DNA of 64,000 nt from Rubrivivax sp. GTDB lineage: Bacteria; Pseudomonadota; Gammaproteobacteria; Burkholderiales; Burkholderiaceae_C. The notes under the pieces are model-generated. The model did no database searches, was not told where the DNA came from, and saw only the letters and a program-made list of their open reading frames with translations. The translations under genes and the position numbers were made by a program. Positions within the stretch are counted from its first letter, which is position 1, and the number at the start of each line of letters is the position of its first letter. The stretch covers positions 1 to 64,000 of the forward strand of contig JADCGQ010000022.1 in the NCBI GenBank assembly GCA_020248945.1, given 5' to 3'. Positions 9,853 through 19,444 of the stretch are shown one piece after another.

Positions 9853-10617
9853 TCAGCTCGAGTGGCGGTGCTGCTGCAGCATCAGCAGCCCGTCGAAGAT
9901 CAGGCTGTCGACGACCTCGAACTTCAGGTCGGTGATGCCCGAGAGCTTCTGTGCCGCGCCGCCGGTCATCAGCAGCATCGGCTCGGCGCCGGTGCGCTCG
10001 CGCAGGCGGCGGGCCTGGCGCTCCACCGCGCCGGCCATGGCGTTGCTGCCGCCGCTCATCAGCGCGTCGGACGTGTTGGTGGGGAAATCCACCACCTCGC
10101 CCGTGGGTACCTTCAGCCCGGCGGTGCCGATTTCGAGCGCGCGCTGCATGAGGCCGAAGCCCGGCAGGATGAGGCCGCCGAGAAAGCGGCCCGAGGCGTC
10201 GAGTGCGTCCACCGTGACGCAGGTGCCGACCATCACCACCAGCGCCGGCCGCGCCGGGCCGCGCTGCAACAGGTGCCAGCGCGCGCCGGCCAACGCCACC
10301 CAACGGTCGGCGCCCAGGCGGGCGGGGTGGTCGTAGCCGTTGACGAGGCCGGCTTCCTCGGGCTTGGCCACCACCCAGTGCGCGTCGAGATCCCAGAGCT
10401 CCATCTGCTGCTCGACGCGGCGGCGCACATGGTCGCCTGCGACGATGCAGCCGAGCATGGCCTTCGGCGCCGGCAGCGCGCGCCAGTCGCGCTCGGCGAG
10501 CTCGTCGATGGTCTCCAGGAACACCGCGCCCTGGTGCAAAGGGGTGCTATCGGGCCGTGGCTCGCTGTAAAGCGCCCACTTCAGCCGCGTGTTGCCCGTG
10601 TCGATGGCCAGAAACAT
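9853..10617 (-). CDS. coaX: Type III pantothenate kinase
   Basis: Catalyses the first step of coenzyme A synthesis, pantothenate phosphorylation. It is 254 residues of the ASKHA fold. The phosphate-binding motif [11 protein letters not shown] is at the N-terminus, the pantothenate/ribose segment ARLGADRW in the middle, and [10 protein letters not shown] followed by [11 protein letters not shown] and MSGGSNAM are typical of CoaX. The ATG at 10617 (MFLAIDTGN) puts the phosphate motif where the family has it. In many betaproteobacteria coaX follows birA, but here it stands alone, divergent from icmF across a 123-base gap. The CoA link with the neighbouring acyl-CoA mutase may be coincidental. 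Confidence 0.95.
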   Translation of the reverse strand: MFLAIDTGNTRLKWALYSEPRPDSTPLHQGAVFLETIDELAERDWRALPAPKAMLGCIVAGDHVRRRVEQQMELWDLDAHWVVAKPEEAGLVNGYDHPARLGADRWVALAGARWHLLQRGPARPALVVMVGTCVTVDALDASGRFLGGLILPGFGLMQRALEIGTAGLKVPTGEVVDFPTNTSDALMSGGSNAMAGAVERQARRLRERTGAEPMLLMTGGAAQKLSGITDLKFEVVDSLIFDGLLMLQQHRHSS

Positions 10618-10668
10618 GGGCGCCAAGGCTAGCAGGGCCAGCGAGGGTGTCCATGGCATGATCGCGGA

Positions 10669-10690
10669 TTGACGTTTACGTCAACGTCAA
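10669..10690. promoter_or_regulatory. Palindromic operator upstream of icmF
   Basis: TTGACGTTTACGTCAA at 10669-10684 is a palindrome apart from its central TTTA. A further half-site, CGTCAA, follows directly at 10685-10690. It lies in the coaX-icmF divergent gap, 50 bases before the icmF start. From memory it resembles operators assigned to MerR-family LiuR regulators of branched-chain amino-acid and acyl-CoA catabolism in proteobacteria, which would suit icmF. No regulator gene is adjacent. Confidence 0.55.
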
Positions 10691-10740
10691 CGAGACCCAG
10701 ACACAAGAGCAAGAGACAAGCCGAAAGGACTGGCTGCGCC

Positions 10741-13700
10741 ATGACCGACCTCTCCGCCGATGCCCGGGCGCTGGCCGCCTACCGGCCCTCGAACAAGGTG
10801 CGATTCGTCACTGCCGCGAGCCTGTTAGACGGCCACGACGCCGCCATCAACATCATGCGGCGGCTTCTACAGGGCATGGGTGCCGAGGTCATCCACCTCG
10901 GCCACAACCGCAGCGTCGACGAGGTCGTCACGGCGGCCCTGCAGGAAGACGTGCAGGGCATCGCCATCAGTAGCTACCAGGGCGGGCACGTCGAGTACTT
11001 CAAGTACATGGTCGAGCTGCTGCGCGAGCGCGGCGGGGGCCACATCCAGGTGTTCGGCGGTGGCGGTGGCGTCATCGTGCCGGCCGAGATCGCCGAGCTG
11101 CAGGGCGCTGGCGTGGCCCGCATCTACAGCCCCGAGGACGGCCAGCGCATGGGCCTGGCCGGCATGATCGGCGAGATGCTGATGCGCTGCGACAGCGATC
11201 TCACGGCGCATGCCCCGAGCGATGCCGAAGCGCTGCGGGGCCATACGCCCGCGGCCTGGCGCGCGCTGGCGCAGGCCATCACGGCGCTCGAGAACGGCCG
11301 TCCGCCCGCTGGGTTGAAGACGTCGATGCAAGCGGCGGCCCGCCCGGTGCCCGTGCTGGGCATCACCGGCACCGGCGGCGCCGGCAAGAGCAGCCTCACC
11401 GACGAGCTGATCCGCCGCCTGCGGCTGGATCAGGACGACGCGCTGCGCATCGCCGTCATCAGCATCGACCCCAGCCGGCGCAAGAGCGGCGGCGCGCTGC
11501 TCGGCGATCGCATCCGCATGAACGCCATCCAGCCCTGGGCCGGCGGGCCGCGCGTCTTCATGCGCAGCCTGGCCACGCGGGACTTCGGCAGCGAGATCAG
11601 CCAGGCCCTGCCCGAGGTGCTGACGGCCTGCAAGGCCGCGGGCTTCGACCTCATCGTCGTCGAGACCTCCGGCATCGGCCAGGGTGACGCCGCCATCGTG
11701 CCGCTGGTCGACGTGCCGGTGTACGTGATGACGCCGGAGTTCGGCGCCGCCAGCCAGCTCGAGAAGATCGACATGCTCGACTTCGCCGAGTTCGTGGCCA
11801 TCAACAAGTTCGACCGCAAGGGCGCCGCCGACGCGCTGCGCGACGTGGCCAAGCAGGTGCAGCGCAACCAGGAAGCCTGGACGACCGCGCCCGACAAGAT
11901 GCCGGTGTTCGGCACCATGGCCAGCCGCTTCAACGACGACGGCGTGACGGCGCTGTACCAGGCGCTCAAGCCCCGTCTGGCCGCGCTGGGCCTGGCGCTG
12001 CAGCCGGGCCGGCTGCCGGTGGTGGCCACGCGCCACAGCACGCAGGGCCGGCCGATCGTGCCGCCGGCGCGGGTGCGCTACCTGGCCGACATCGCCGACA
12101 GCGTGCGCGGCTACAAGCGGCGCGCCCTGGCGCAGGCCGCACTGGCGCGCGAGCTGCAACAGCTGCGCGAAAGCGCCCGCATGCTGGCCGAGGCCAACCC
12201 CGACAAGCACCGCGCCCGCGAGGCACTGGGCGAGCTGGCCCTGCGGCGCGAGGAGCAGCTGCAGCCGGCCTCGCGCCAGCTGCTGGCGCAGTGGCCGGCC
12301 ATGCAGCAGGCCTATGCCGGCGACGAGTACGTCGTGAAGATCCGGGACAAGGAAATCCGCACCGGCCTCGTGCACACCACGCTCTCGGGCAACAAGATCC
12401 GCAAGGTGGCGCTGCCGCGCTACGACTGCCACGGCGAGCTGCTGAAGTGGCTGTTGCTCGAGAACGTGCCGGGCAGCTTTCCGTACACCGCCGGCGTGTT
12501 TGCCTTCAAGCGCGAGGGCGAGGACCCGACGCGCATGTTCGCCGGCGAGGGCGACGCCTTCCGCACCAACCGCCGCTTCAAGGTGGTGAGCGCCGGCCTG
12601 CCGGCCAAGCGCCTGAGCACGGCCTTCGACAGCGTCACGCTGTACGGCAACGACCCCGACTTGCGACCTGACATCTATGGCAAGGTCGGCAACTCGGGCG
12701 TGAGCATCGCCACGCTCGACGACATGAAAGTGCTGTACTCGGGCTTTGAGCTCACGAACCCCAGCACCAGCGTGAGCATGACGATCAACGGCCCGGCACC
12801 GACGATCCTGGCGATGTTCATGAACACCGCCATCGACCAGAACCTCGACAAGTTCCGCGCTGACAACGCCCGCGAGCCGACGGCCGATGAAGCCGCCAAG
12901 GTGCGTGCCTGGACGCTGGCGCATGTGCGCGGCACGGTGCAGGCCGACATCCTGAAAGAAGACCAGGGCCAGAACACCTGCATCTTCAGCACCGAGTTCA
13001 GCCTCAAGGTGATGGGCGACATCGCCGAGTACTTCGTGCACCACGACGTGCGCAACTTTTACTCGGTCAGCATCTCGGGCTATCACATCGCCGAGGCCGG
13101 AGCCAACCCGATCAGCCAGCTGGCCTTCACGCTGAGCAACGGCTTCACCTTCGTGGAGGCCTACCTCGCGCGCGGCATGCACATCGACGACTTCGCGCCC
13201 AACCTGAGCTTCTTCTTCAGCAACGGCATGGACCCGGAGTACACCGTGCTGGGCCGCGTGGCGCGCCGCATCTGGGCGGTGGCGATGCGCGAGCGCTACG
13301 GCGCCAACGAGCGCAGCCAGAAGCTGAAGTACCACATCCAGACCAGCGGCCGCAGCCTGCACGCGCAGGAGATCGCCTTCAACGACATCCGCACCACGCT
13401 TCAGGCGCCCATCGCGGTGTACGACAACTGCAACAGCCTGAACACCAACGCCTACGACGAAGCCATCACGACGCCCACCGAGGAGAGCGTGCGCCGCGCG
13501 ATGGCCATCCAGCTGATCATCAACCGCGAGTGGGGCCTGGCGAAGAACGAGAACCCGAACCAGGGCGCCTTCGTCATCGACGAGCTCACCGAGCTGGTGG
13601 AAGAAGCGGTGCTGGCCGAGTTCGAGAAGATCGCCGAGCGCGGCGGTGTGTTGGGCGCGATGGAAACGGGTTACCAGCGCGGCAAGATCCAGGAAGAGAG

Positions 13701-14028
13701 CATGCACTACGAGATGCTCAAGCACACCGGCGAGCTGCCCATCATTGGCGTCAACACCTTCCGTTCGCCGGCCGGGGATGCGGTGCCGCAGCAGATCGAG
13801 CTCGCGCGCAGCACCGAGGCCGAGAAACAGAGCCAGCTGCAACGCCTGGCCGACTTCCACCAGCGCCACGCGGCCGCGGCGCCGGCCCAGCTGGCGCGGC
13901 TGCAGCAGGCCGTCATCGAAGACCGCAATGTGTTCGAGGTATTGATGGACGCGGTGCGTGTGTGCAGCCTGGGCCAGATCACCAGCGCGCTCTTCGAGGT
14001 GGGCGGGCAGTACCGGCGCAGCATGTAG
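10741..14028 (+). CDS. icmF: Fused isobutyryl-CoA mutase (IcmF)
   Basis: A 1095-residue adenosylcobalamin enzyme that interconverts isobutyryl-CoA and n-butyryl-CoA; some members act on pivalyl-CoA. The order is diagnostic. A B12-binding domain comes first (about 15-150, with the DGHDAAI and LGHNRSVDE loops). The MeaI-like G-protein chaperone follows (about 195-420; Walker [10 protein letters not shown] with Lys216, ETSGIGQGD, and NKFD for guanine). The large mutase TIM barrel comes last (about 540-1070, containing YPYTAG-like FPYTAGVF and [10 protein letters not shown]). The last stretch resembles small-mutase C-termini. The ATG at 10741 was preferred over an in-frame TTG at 10669 that falls inside the operator. 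Likely role: valine or branched-chain acyl-CoA catabolism. No epimerase or acyl-CoA dehydrogenase is adjacent. Confidence 0.95.
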   Translation: MTDLSADARALAAYRPSNKVRFVTAASLLDGHDAAINIMRRLLQGMGAEVIHLGHNRSVDEVVTAALQEDVQGIAISSYQGGHVEYFKYMVELLRERGGGHIQVFGGGGGVIVPAEIAELQGAGVARIYSPEDGQRMGLAGMIGEMLMRCDSDLTAHAPSDAEALRGHTPAAWRALAQAITALENGRPPAGLKTSMQAAARPVPVLGITGTGGAGKSSLTDELIRRLRLDQDDALRIAVISIDPSRRKSGGALLGDRIRMNAIQPWAGGPRVFMRSLATRDFGSEISQALPEVLTACKAAGFDLIVVETSGIGQGDAAIVPLVDVPVYVMTPEFGAASQLEKIDMLDFAEFVAINKFDRKGAADALRDVAKQVQRNQEAWTTAPDKMPVFGTMASRFNDDGVTALYQALKPRLAALGLALQPGRLPVVATRHSTQGRPIVPPARVRYLADIADSVRGYKRRALAQAALARELQQLRESARMLAEANPDKHRAREALGELALRREEQLQPASRQLLAQWPAMQQAYAGDEYVVKIRDKEIRTGLVHTTLSGNKIRKVALPRYDCHGELLKWLLLENVPGSFPYTAGVFAFKREGEDPTRMFAGEGDAFRTNRRFKVVSAGLPAKRLSTAFDSVTLYGNDPDLRPDIYGKVGNSGVSIATLDDMKVLYSGFELTNPSTSVSMTINGPAPTILAMFMNTAIDQNLDKFRADNAREPTADEAAKVRAWTLAHVRGTVQADILKEDQGQNTCIFSTEFSLKVMGDIAEYFVHHDVRNFYSVSISGYHIAEAGANPISQLAFTLSNGFTFVEAYLARGMHIDDFAPNLSFFFSNGMDPEYTVLGRVARRIWAVAMRERYGANERSQKLKYHIQTSGRSLHAQEIAFNDIRTTLQAPIAVYDNCNSLNTNAYDEAITTPTEESVRRAMAIQLIINREWGLAKNENPNQGAFVIDELTELVEEAVLAEFEKIAERGGVLGAMETGYQRGKIQEESMHYEMLKHTGELPIIGVNTFRSPAGDAVPQQIELARSTEAEKQSQLQRLADFHQRHAAAAPAQLARLQQAVIEDRNVFEVLMDAVRVCSLGQITSALFEVGGQYRRSM

Positions 14029-14184
14029 CGCGCGACTCACGCAAGGGCCGATTGCGCACCCTCTTCGGGATTGCAACCGCCCGTTGCGGGGTGTGCCCTC
14101 GCCGCAGGGGCGCCGGGATAATCCGCGAATGTCGACGCCCACCGCTGCCCAACGCCTGGCCCGCAGGCCTGGCGCCTGCTGCAT

Positions 14185-15948
14185 GTGGACGCGGTGCAAT
14201 GCCTGGCCGATGCCCGGCGAGCGCTGGCACGGGCGCAGGCCGACGCCGACACCCATGGCGAGGCCCTGGCCCGCCTGGCGCTGGGTTTCCACGGCCTGTA
14301 CTTCGCCGCCCCGGCCGAGGCCCGCGCCGAGCTGCTGAAGGCCGCCGATGGCTTTCGCGCCGTGGCGGACCGCGCCGGCGAGATCCTCGCCATTGCGGGC
14401 CAGGCGCGTGGTCTCTGGCGGCTCGGCGAGGCCGATGCCGCGATGGCGCTGCTGCTGCCGCTGCGCGACGAAGGCCTGGCGCTGCTGCGCCACGAGCAGC
14501 GCGCGGTGCTGCTGAATGCCATCGCTGGCTGCTACTCCGCCCAGCGCCAGAGCGAACAGGCCTTTGCGTACATGTTCGAGGCGCTGCGCGGCGCCGGCCC
14601 GAAGCGCGGCCATGGCTTCGAGGCGGCGCTGCACTGCAACCTGTCGCACGAGCTGATGGAGCTCGGCGACCACGAGCAGACGCTGGCGCAGGTCGAGCTC
14701 GGCCTGGCGCGTTGCGAGGGCCTGGCCAACACGCGGCTGCAGAGCGTGCTGCGCATCAACCGCGTCGTCGTGCTCACCGAGCAGGGGCGCGCCAAGCAGG
14801 CCGAGGCCGACATCGACTGGCTGCTGGCCATCGACGACAGCGCCGATGGCCGTGGCCTGCGGGCACTGAACTTCGAGACACTGGCGCTGGCGCTGCTGAA
14901 GGCCGGGCGCACGGCCGACGCACGTGCCCAGCTGGCCAAGGCCACGCGGCTGGAGCCCACGCTGCTGGCCGACGAGTTGGTGGAGCTGGCGGTGGCGCGT
15001 GCCTTGCTGGCCGCCGCCGATGGCCAGCTCGCCGAGGGTCTTGTGCTGCTCGCCCGCTGCACCGCGGCCGAGGGCCCGGCGCCGCGCGCCGGCCTGCGGG
15101 TGCAGGCGCTGGTGGCGGAGGAGTGGTCGCGCCTGCTCGAGCAGCAAGGCGACGCCGTCGCGGCGCTGGCGCAGCTGCGCCGCTGGCAGGCGCTCAATGC
15201 CGAACGCTCGCGGCTGGCCTCGCGCGCCCGCTACCAGGCGGCGGCGCTGCAGTCGGAGCTGCTGTCGCTGCAGCACCGCCTCGAGGAGACGCATGCCCGC
15301 CAGCGCGCCACCGAACGCGCCCGTGCCGAACTGGTGCTGGCCAACCGCGCCCTCAGCCGCCAGATCGAGCAGGTGCAGGCGCTGCAGGCTGCCCTGCGCG
15401 AGCAGGCCACACAGGACGCGCTCACCGGCCTGGCCAACCGCCGACATCTCAACGACACGCTGCCCGGGCTGCTGGCGCTGGCACTGCGCGAGCGCTCGCC
15501 CTTGTCGGTGGTGGTGATTGACCTCGACCACCTCAAGCGGGTCAACGACGAGCATGGCCACCCCGTCGGTGACCGCGTGCTCGCCGCCTTTGGCCGGCTC
15601 TTGCGCGAGCAGCTGCGATCCAGCGACCAGGCCTTCCGCTACGGCGGCGAGGAGTTCTGCCTGCTGATGCCCAACACCCCGGCGGCCCAGGCCGTGGGCA
15701 AGCTGGAGCAGATGCTGCAGGCCTGGCGCGGCCAGGTGCACGAGCACGACGGTGGCGTGCTGATCGGCCTGAGCTTCTCGGCCGGCGTGGCCGACACCCA
15801 GCGTGTGCCGATTTCGCCGCAGGCCTTGCTCAACGCCGCCGACCACGCCCTGCTCGGGGCCAAGCGCGCAGGCAGGAGCCGTGTGCGCGAGGCGGTCTCG
15901 CCGCCCCACCCCGGGTTGGGCCGGATCGCTCGGGCAGAATCACCCTAA
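14185..15948 (+). CDS. Diguanylate cyclase with helical (TPR-like) N-terminal region
   Basis: Makes c-di-GMP from two GTP. The 587 residues comprise about 370 of alanine- and leucine-rich helical repeats resembling TPRs, a short coiled coil (about 365-405), and a GGDEF domain. The active site is GGEEF at 487-491, preceded by DLDHLKRVNDEHGHPVGD. An intact RxxD inhibitory site (RSSD) lies five residues upstream. There is no membrane segment, so it is cytosolic. The GTG start at 14185 has no ribosome-binding site. An ATG at 14129 in another frame begins MSTPTAAQRLA and would join this frame if one base were missing near 14163, so the 5' end may be frameshifted. Confidence 0.85.
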   Translation: MDAVQCLADARRALARAQADADTHGEALARLALGFHGLYFAAPAEARAELLKAADGFRAVADRAGEILAIAGQARGLWRLGEADAAMALLLPLRDEGLALLRHEQRAVLLNAIAGCYSAQRQSEQAFAYMFEALRGAGPKRGHGFEAALHCNLSHELMELGDHEQTLAQVELGLARCEGLANTRLQSVLRINRVVVLTEQGRAKQAEADIDWLLAIDDSADGRGLRALNFETLALALLKAGRTADARAQLAKATRLEPTLLADELVELAVARALLAAADGQLAEGLVLLARCTAAEGPAPRAGLRVQALVAEEWSRLLEQQGDAVAALAQLRRWQALNAERSRLASRARYQAAALQSELLSLQHRLEETHARQRATERARAELVLANRALSRQIEQVQALQAALREQATQDALTGLANRRHLNDTLPGLLALALRERSPLSVVVIDLDHLKRVNDEHGHPVGDRVLAAFGRLLREQLRSSDQAFRYGGEEFCLLMPNTPAAQAVGKLEQMLQAWRGQVHEHDGGVLIGLSFSAGVADTQRVPISPQALLNAADHALLGAKRAGRSRVREAVSPPHPGLGRIARAESP

Positions 15949-16010
15949 ATCACGGAGTCAGGTGCGTCCGGCCAGGGCAACGGCCTGCACCCCGCAGCCA
16001 GGGAGAAGGC

Positions 16011-17762
16011 ATGTCCATGCCCTGGGGCCTCGTTGGCCCCGCGTTCGATTACCCCACGCCTTACGCAGTCGAGAACCGCATCCTGCTGCTGCGCGGTTGC
16101 GCCTTGCTGCTGCTGGCGCTGGTGCTGACCCTGCTCGTCAGCTTTCGCCCCGAGGCCGAGAGCGGCGCCGCGGCGGCCTTGCTGGGCACCGACACCGAAC
16201 TCGGCAGCCCGGTGCCGGTGTCGCTGGCGGCGGCGTTTTTCGCCGTGCTGGGCGTCGTCAACCTCGTGCGGGCCAGCGGCCAGCGGCGCCTGTTGCTCGA
16301 ACCCGGGCAGCCCGCGTCGCTGACCAGCGAGTTGCTGCGCGAAGCGCAAGGCGCCAGCCCCGGCGCGGCCTGGCTGCAGCGGGCCCTTCTCAACGGGGCG
16401 CCCGAACCGATGGCGGTCGAAGGCCCCTGGCGCGCGTGGCTGTTGCGGCTGGCGCCTGACCTGGGCCACTGGCCACGGCCGCTGCACGCCTACCTGGGGC
16501 GGCGGCTGTACCACACGCTGCTGTGCGCCGGCTTGCTGGTGGTGCTGGCGCCGGTGTGGTGGCTGGCCACGCCCGTGGCGGTGGCGGTGGCCTCGCTGGG
16601 GCTCGGGTCCATCGTCGTGGGTGTGGTCGGTGCCAGCGCCCTGAACCCGCAGCGCAAGGCCGGTAGGCCCCTGGCGCTGGTCATGTGGCTGCTGCTGGGC
16701 TTGCTGGTGGCGGCCGCCGCGGTGCTGGCCGTGCCCAAGCTGCCCGGCCAGGCCCTGCTGAACCTGCTCGTGCCGCTGGCCTTGCCCGTGGCGCTGGCCT
16801 CGCTGCTGTGGGGCCTGCTGATGGTGGAGTTCATGGCGTTGCTGGCCGGGCGTGCGCAGCTGGTGCCGGTGGCTGCCGGCCGCATCGACAGCCACGACCG
16901 CGAGCTGAGCCCCGATGCCGAACTGGGCGCCTTCGTCAAGGAGCTCGATCTCGAGCTGCACCGCCGCTGGTCCGAGGGCGTGCCGAACCGCCGCCATGCC
17001 TGGCAGACGCCGACGCTGGCCGCCACAGGCGAACGTGGCCGTTTCAACGGCGTGGTGCTGGAGGAGTCGCATCCGCTGCTGGCAGCGGCCGCGCGCGAGC
17101 GCCCGCTGGCCTGGCCGCGCTGGGGCACGCCCGAGATGTGGCTGGTGATGATGGGGGTGCTGTGCCTGGCCTGGACGCTGATGGGCGGTGCCTTCTGGAC
17201 GTGGCAGGGTTGGACGCAGCTGCGCGATGCCGGCGCCTACTGGACGAAATCCGGCGTCGGTCTGGCGCTGGTGGTGGCGGCCGGGCACGCGCTGCGCGTG
17301 TCGCACCTGCTCTGGAGCCGTTTCGAGGTCGAGTCCACCCTGGTCTGGCTCGAGTTCCAGGGCGAGTGGCTGCGCCCCAACGCCGCCGTGCCGGCCACGG
17401 TGCAGAGCCATGGCGTGCGCGTGGCAGTGGCGCAGGCCCGATCGGTGTTCTATGCCGCGGCCGAGCACCGCCTGGGCAGCCGTACGCTGCGCGGCCTGCG
17501 CGGTGACGACGCCGCCGCGCAGCAATGGCTGCAGACGCTGCAAAGGACCGCCAGCACGCTGGCGCAGAGCCAACCCGACGCGGCCGAGAAGCGCCGATCC
17601 CGCGAAGCCGCGGCTGCTGCGTTGGCTGCTCGGGCGGTGGCGCAGGCATCACCGCCCGCCGCGCCGCCGCGGCCGGCGCGCTACTGCTCGGTGTGTGGCA
17701 CGGCGGTGCTCGCCGGCGCGCGCTTTTGCCAGCACTGCGGCAGTTCCCTGCCCCAAGGCTGA
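16011..17762 (+). CDS. Multi-pass membrane protein with C-terminal zinc ribbon, unknown function
   Basis: I do not recognise this 583-residue protein. Hydrophobic segments lie at about residues 24-45, 67-86, 166-210 (probably two), 219-240, 247-278, 375-400 and 415-431. Hydrophilic regions span about 280-370 and 435-555. An alanine-rich linker leads to a terminal rubredoxin-like zinc ribbon with Cys559, Cys562, Cys573 and Cys576 (CSVCG and CQHCG). GGAGAAGG precedes the ATG, so the start is secure. It stands alone between a diguanylate cyclase and the convergent rpfF-like gene, and a short hairpin separates it from the latter. The zinc ribbon may mediate protein contact at the cytosolic face, but no enzyme motif is visible. 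Confidence 0.8.
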   Translation: MSMPWGLVGPAFDYPTPYAVENRILLLRGCALLLLALVLTLLVSFRPEAESGAAAALLGTDTELGSPVPVSLAAAFFAVLGVVNLVRASGQRRLLLEPGQPASLTSELLREAQGASPGAAWLQRALLNGAPEPMAVEGPWRAWLLRLAPDLGHWPRPLHAYLGRRLYHTLLCAGLLVVLAPVWWLATPVAVAVASLGLGSIVVGVVGASALNPQRKAGRPLALVMWLLLGLLVAAAAVLAVPKLPGQALLNLLVPLALPVALASLLWGLLMVEFMALLAGRAQLVPVAAGRIDSHDRELSPDAELGAFVKELDLELHRRWSEGVPNRRHAWQTPTLAATGERGRFNGVVLEESHPLLAAAARERPLAWPRWGTPEMWLVMMGVLCLAWTLMGGAFWTWQGWTQLRDAGAYWTKSGVGLALVVAAGHALRVSHLLWSRFEVESTLVWLEFQGEWLRPNAAVPATVQSHGVRVAVAQARSVFYAAAEHRLGSRTLRGLRGDDAAAQQWLQTLQRTASTLAQSQPDAAEKRRSREAAAAALAARAVAQASPPAAPPRPARYCSVCGTAVLAGARFCQHCGSSLPQG

Positions 17763-17769
17763 GCAGCTC

Positions 17770-17783
17770 GGCCCGCAAGGGCC
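17770..17783. terminator. Bidirectional hairpin between convergent genes
   Basis: GGCCC-GCAA-GGGCC, a five-pair stem with a GNRA-type GCAA loop. It occupies the 31-base gap between the zinc-ribbon membrane protein gene and the convergent rpfF-like gene. No T-run follows on either strand, so its terminator role is inferred from position. Confidence 0.45.
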
Positions 17784-17793
17784 TCTCACACGC

Positions 17794-18768
17794 TCAGGTC
17801 CGCACGCGGCGGTCGGCAGCCGGTGCCATCGCGCGCCGCTCGACGCCGGTGCGGCGCTCGCCGCCCCAGGCCATCTCGAGCTCGAGGCGCTTGATCTCCT
17901 CGACCGCTCCTTCGTCGCCGCCGCCGGCCTTGCGCACCTGCGCGCGCGCCAGCCGCTCCATCAGGCGCAGGTCGCGGTCGGTGAGGCCCATCGCGCTGTC
18001 GGCCCATTGGTCGACGATGGCCACCAGCGACTCGCGGCGGATCGGCGCGGCCGTGCGCTGCGCGCGCAGCGCGGCGATGGTGCCGCGGTGGCGCGGGTCG
18101 ACCTCGCGCACCACGCGGTCGATGGTCTGCTCGCCTTCGCCGTCGGGCACCACCATGTCGATGACGCGGCGGAAGGCCAGTTCCTCGGCGCTGTAGAGGT
18201 GGCCGGAAAGGATCATCTCGTTGGCCACCGCAAAGCCGGCGCGGCGGATGGTGAAGTCCCACGCACCCATGCCCGGGAACAGGTTGAACAGCACCTCGGG
18301 GAAGCCGGCCTGCGCGCTCTTCTCGAAGATGATGCGGTGGAAGGGCAGCACGCTCTCGAGGCCGCCGCCCAGCGTGTCGCCAGCGGCCATCACGGTGGTG
18401 TGCACGCCCAGGTGGGCGGCGTTTTCGAGCCACCAGACCATGTCGACGCACTTCATGCCATACAGGCGCAGCGAGTCGACATCGCCGGCGCGCACCAGCA
18501 GCACGAAGAGCGCCAGATCGCCGCCGAAGTTGAAGACCTTGGGCACGTCGGAGGTCAGCACCAGATGGCGCAGCAGCCCGGGGTTGGCGCTGACGTCATC
18601 GAGCACCTGCTGCATCTCGGTCATGGCCGCCAGGCTGTAGCACTGGATGGGCTTGACGGCCGCACGCACGCGCAAGAGGCGCAGGTCGGAGTGCCATTCC
18701 AGCCGGATGGTCTTGTACGGCCGGCCGAGCAGGCCGGCCACGCCGACAGCAGGTGAGGCAGGAGCCAT
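17794..18768 (-). CDS. RpfF-family crotonase, probable DSF-type fatty-acid signal synthase
   Basis: A 324-residue enoyl-CoA hydratase-fold protein that matches RpfF rather than ordinary hydratases. The VFNFGGDLALF segment (78-88), the GGGLE oxyanion-loop region with Glu138, and FPEVLFNLFPGMGAW with Glu158 parallel the Xanthomonas RpfF segments that carry its catalytic Glu141 and Glu161, with the same spacing of 20. RpfF enzymes dehydrate 3-hydroxyacyl-ACP and release cis-2-unsaturated fatty acids used as diffusible signals. The C-terminus (about 285-324) is longer and charged compared with RpfF. It is the second gene of a two-gene unit, 16 bases after the di-iron protein gene. No rpfC, rpfG or rpfR homologue is adjacent. 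The product is inferred, not shown. Confidence 0.82.
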   Translation of the reverse strand: MAPASPAVGVAGLLGRPYKTIRLEWHSDLRLLRVRAAVKPIQCYSLAAMTEMQQVLDDVSANPGLLRHLVLTSDVPKVFNFGGDLALFVLLVRAGDVDSLRLYGMKCVDMVWWLENAAHLGVHTTVMAAGDTLGGGLESVLPFHRIIFEKSAQAGFPEVLFNLFPGMGAWDFTIRRAGFAVANEMILSGHLYSAEELAFRRVIDMVVPDGEGEQTIDRVVREVDPRHRGTIAALRAQRTAAPIRRESLVAIVDQWADSAMGLTDRDLRLMERLARAQVRKAGGGDEGAVEEIKRLELEMAWGGERRTGVERRAMAPAADRRVRT

Positions 18769-18784
18769 GGCGTGCGACGTGCGG

Positions 18785-19444
18785 CTAGAGCGATTCGAGG
18801 ATGCGGGTGAGGTGATGAAAGTTCACCTGCACCGACTCGACGATGGCCTCTTGCGTGGCCTCGTCCTTGACCTGGTTCAGCACCTGGCGCAACTCGGCCA
18901 TGTGCTGCGAATCGAGCGAGGCGTGCGAGTTGATGAAGCTCACGCCCTGCTCGCCCTCGAGCAGCAGCGATTCGCGGATGGCGCTGGCGAACGGCCCGCC
19001 GTAGACCGAGGAGATGACCTCCAGCGCATACAGCATGCCCAGCGCCGACAGCGGCTGCCGTGTCGCCGCGCTCCAGTGGTTGTAGCCGGCCAGCGCCAGC
19101 GTGTGGGCCCCGGGCGGGTGCGCGCGCGCCTCGGCCCGGCTCACGCCGACGGCCTCGAGGTCGTTGAGCACCCAGTTCTCATGGCCGCTTTCCTCGTGCA
19201 TGTGCTCGTAGAGAAAGTAGCGCAGCGCGGCGTCGGGGTCGTGGGCCGGCGAACCCAGGCGCGCTGCGGCGGCGGCGCACACCGGGTTGAAGTGCCAGAC
19301 CACGTGGTACAGCTCGAGCAGCAGCGCGCGGTAGCGCTCCACGCTCATGCCGTGGGCCACGGCATCCACCAGCTTGGGATGGGTTTCGAAACCGCGACGG
19401 TCTTCGTCGGTCCGCGACACCAAAACGGCAAAAAAAGGCAGCAT
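18785..19444 (-). CDS. Haem-oxygenase-like di-iron protein (TENA/CADD/UndA superfamily)
   Basis: A 219-residue all-helical protein. Candidate metal ligands fall in the superfamily pattern: Glu44 on an early helix, Glu84/Glu85 and His88 in HMHEESGHENW, Glu142 in YALEVISS, and His174, Asp178 and His181 in NSHASLDSQHM. The H-x3-D-x2-H motif is the signature of haem-oxygenase-like di-iron oxidases and of chlamydial CADD. Members oxidise fatty acids (UndA), amines or amino acids, and some bind other ligands. GGAGGA lies just before the ATG at 19444, deciding this start. It is the first gene of an operon with the RpfF-like crotonase, so a fatty-acid-derived substrate is plausible but inferred. Confidence 0.82.
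   Translation of the reverse strand: MLPFFAVLVSRTDEDRRGFETHPKLVDAVAHGMSVERYRALLLELYHVVWHFNPVCAAAAARLGSPAHDPDAALRYFLYEHMHEESGHENWVLNDLEAVGVSRAEARAHPPGAHTLALAGYNHWSAATRQPLSALGMLYALEVISSVYGGPFASAIRESLLLEGEQGVSFINSHASLDSQHMAELRQVLNQVKDEATQEAIVESVQVNFHHLTRILESL

Noticed and set aside
10867..15909. A 1680-codon open frame on the minus strand across icmF and the diguanylate cyclase gene
   Set aside because: It is antisense to two well-supported genes and its translation is low-complexity Arg/Ala/Gly/His-rich sequence with no domain. Such frames arise from the GC-rich third codon positions of the real genes.
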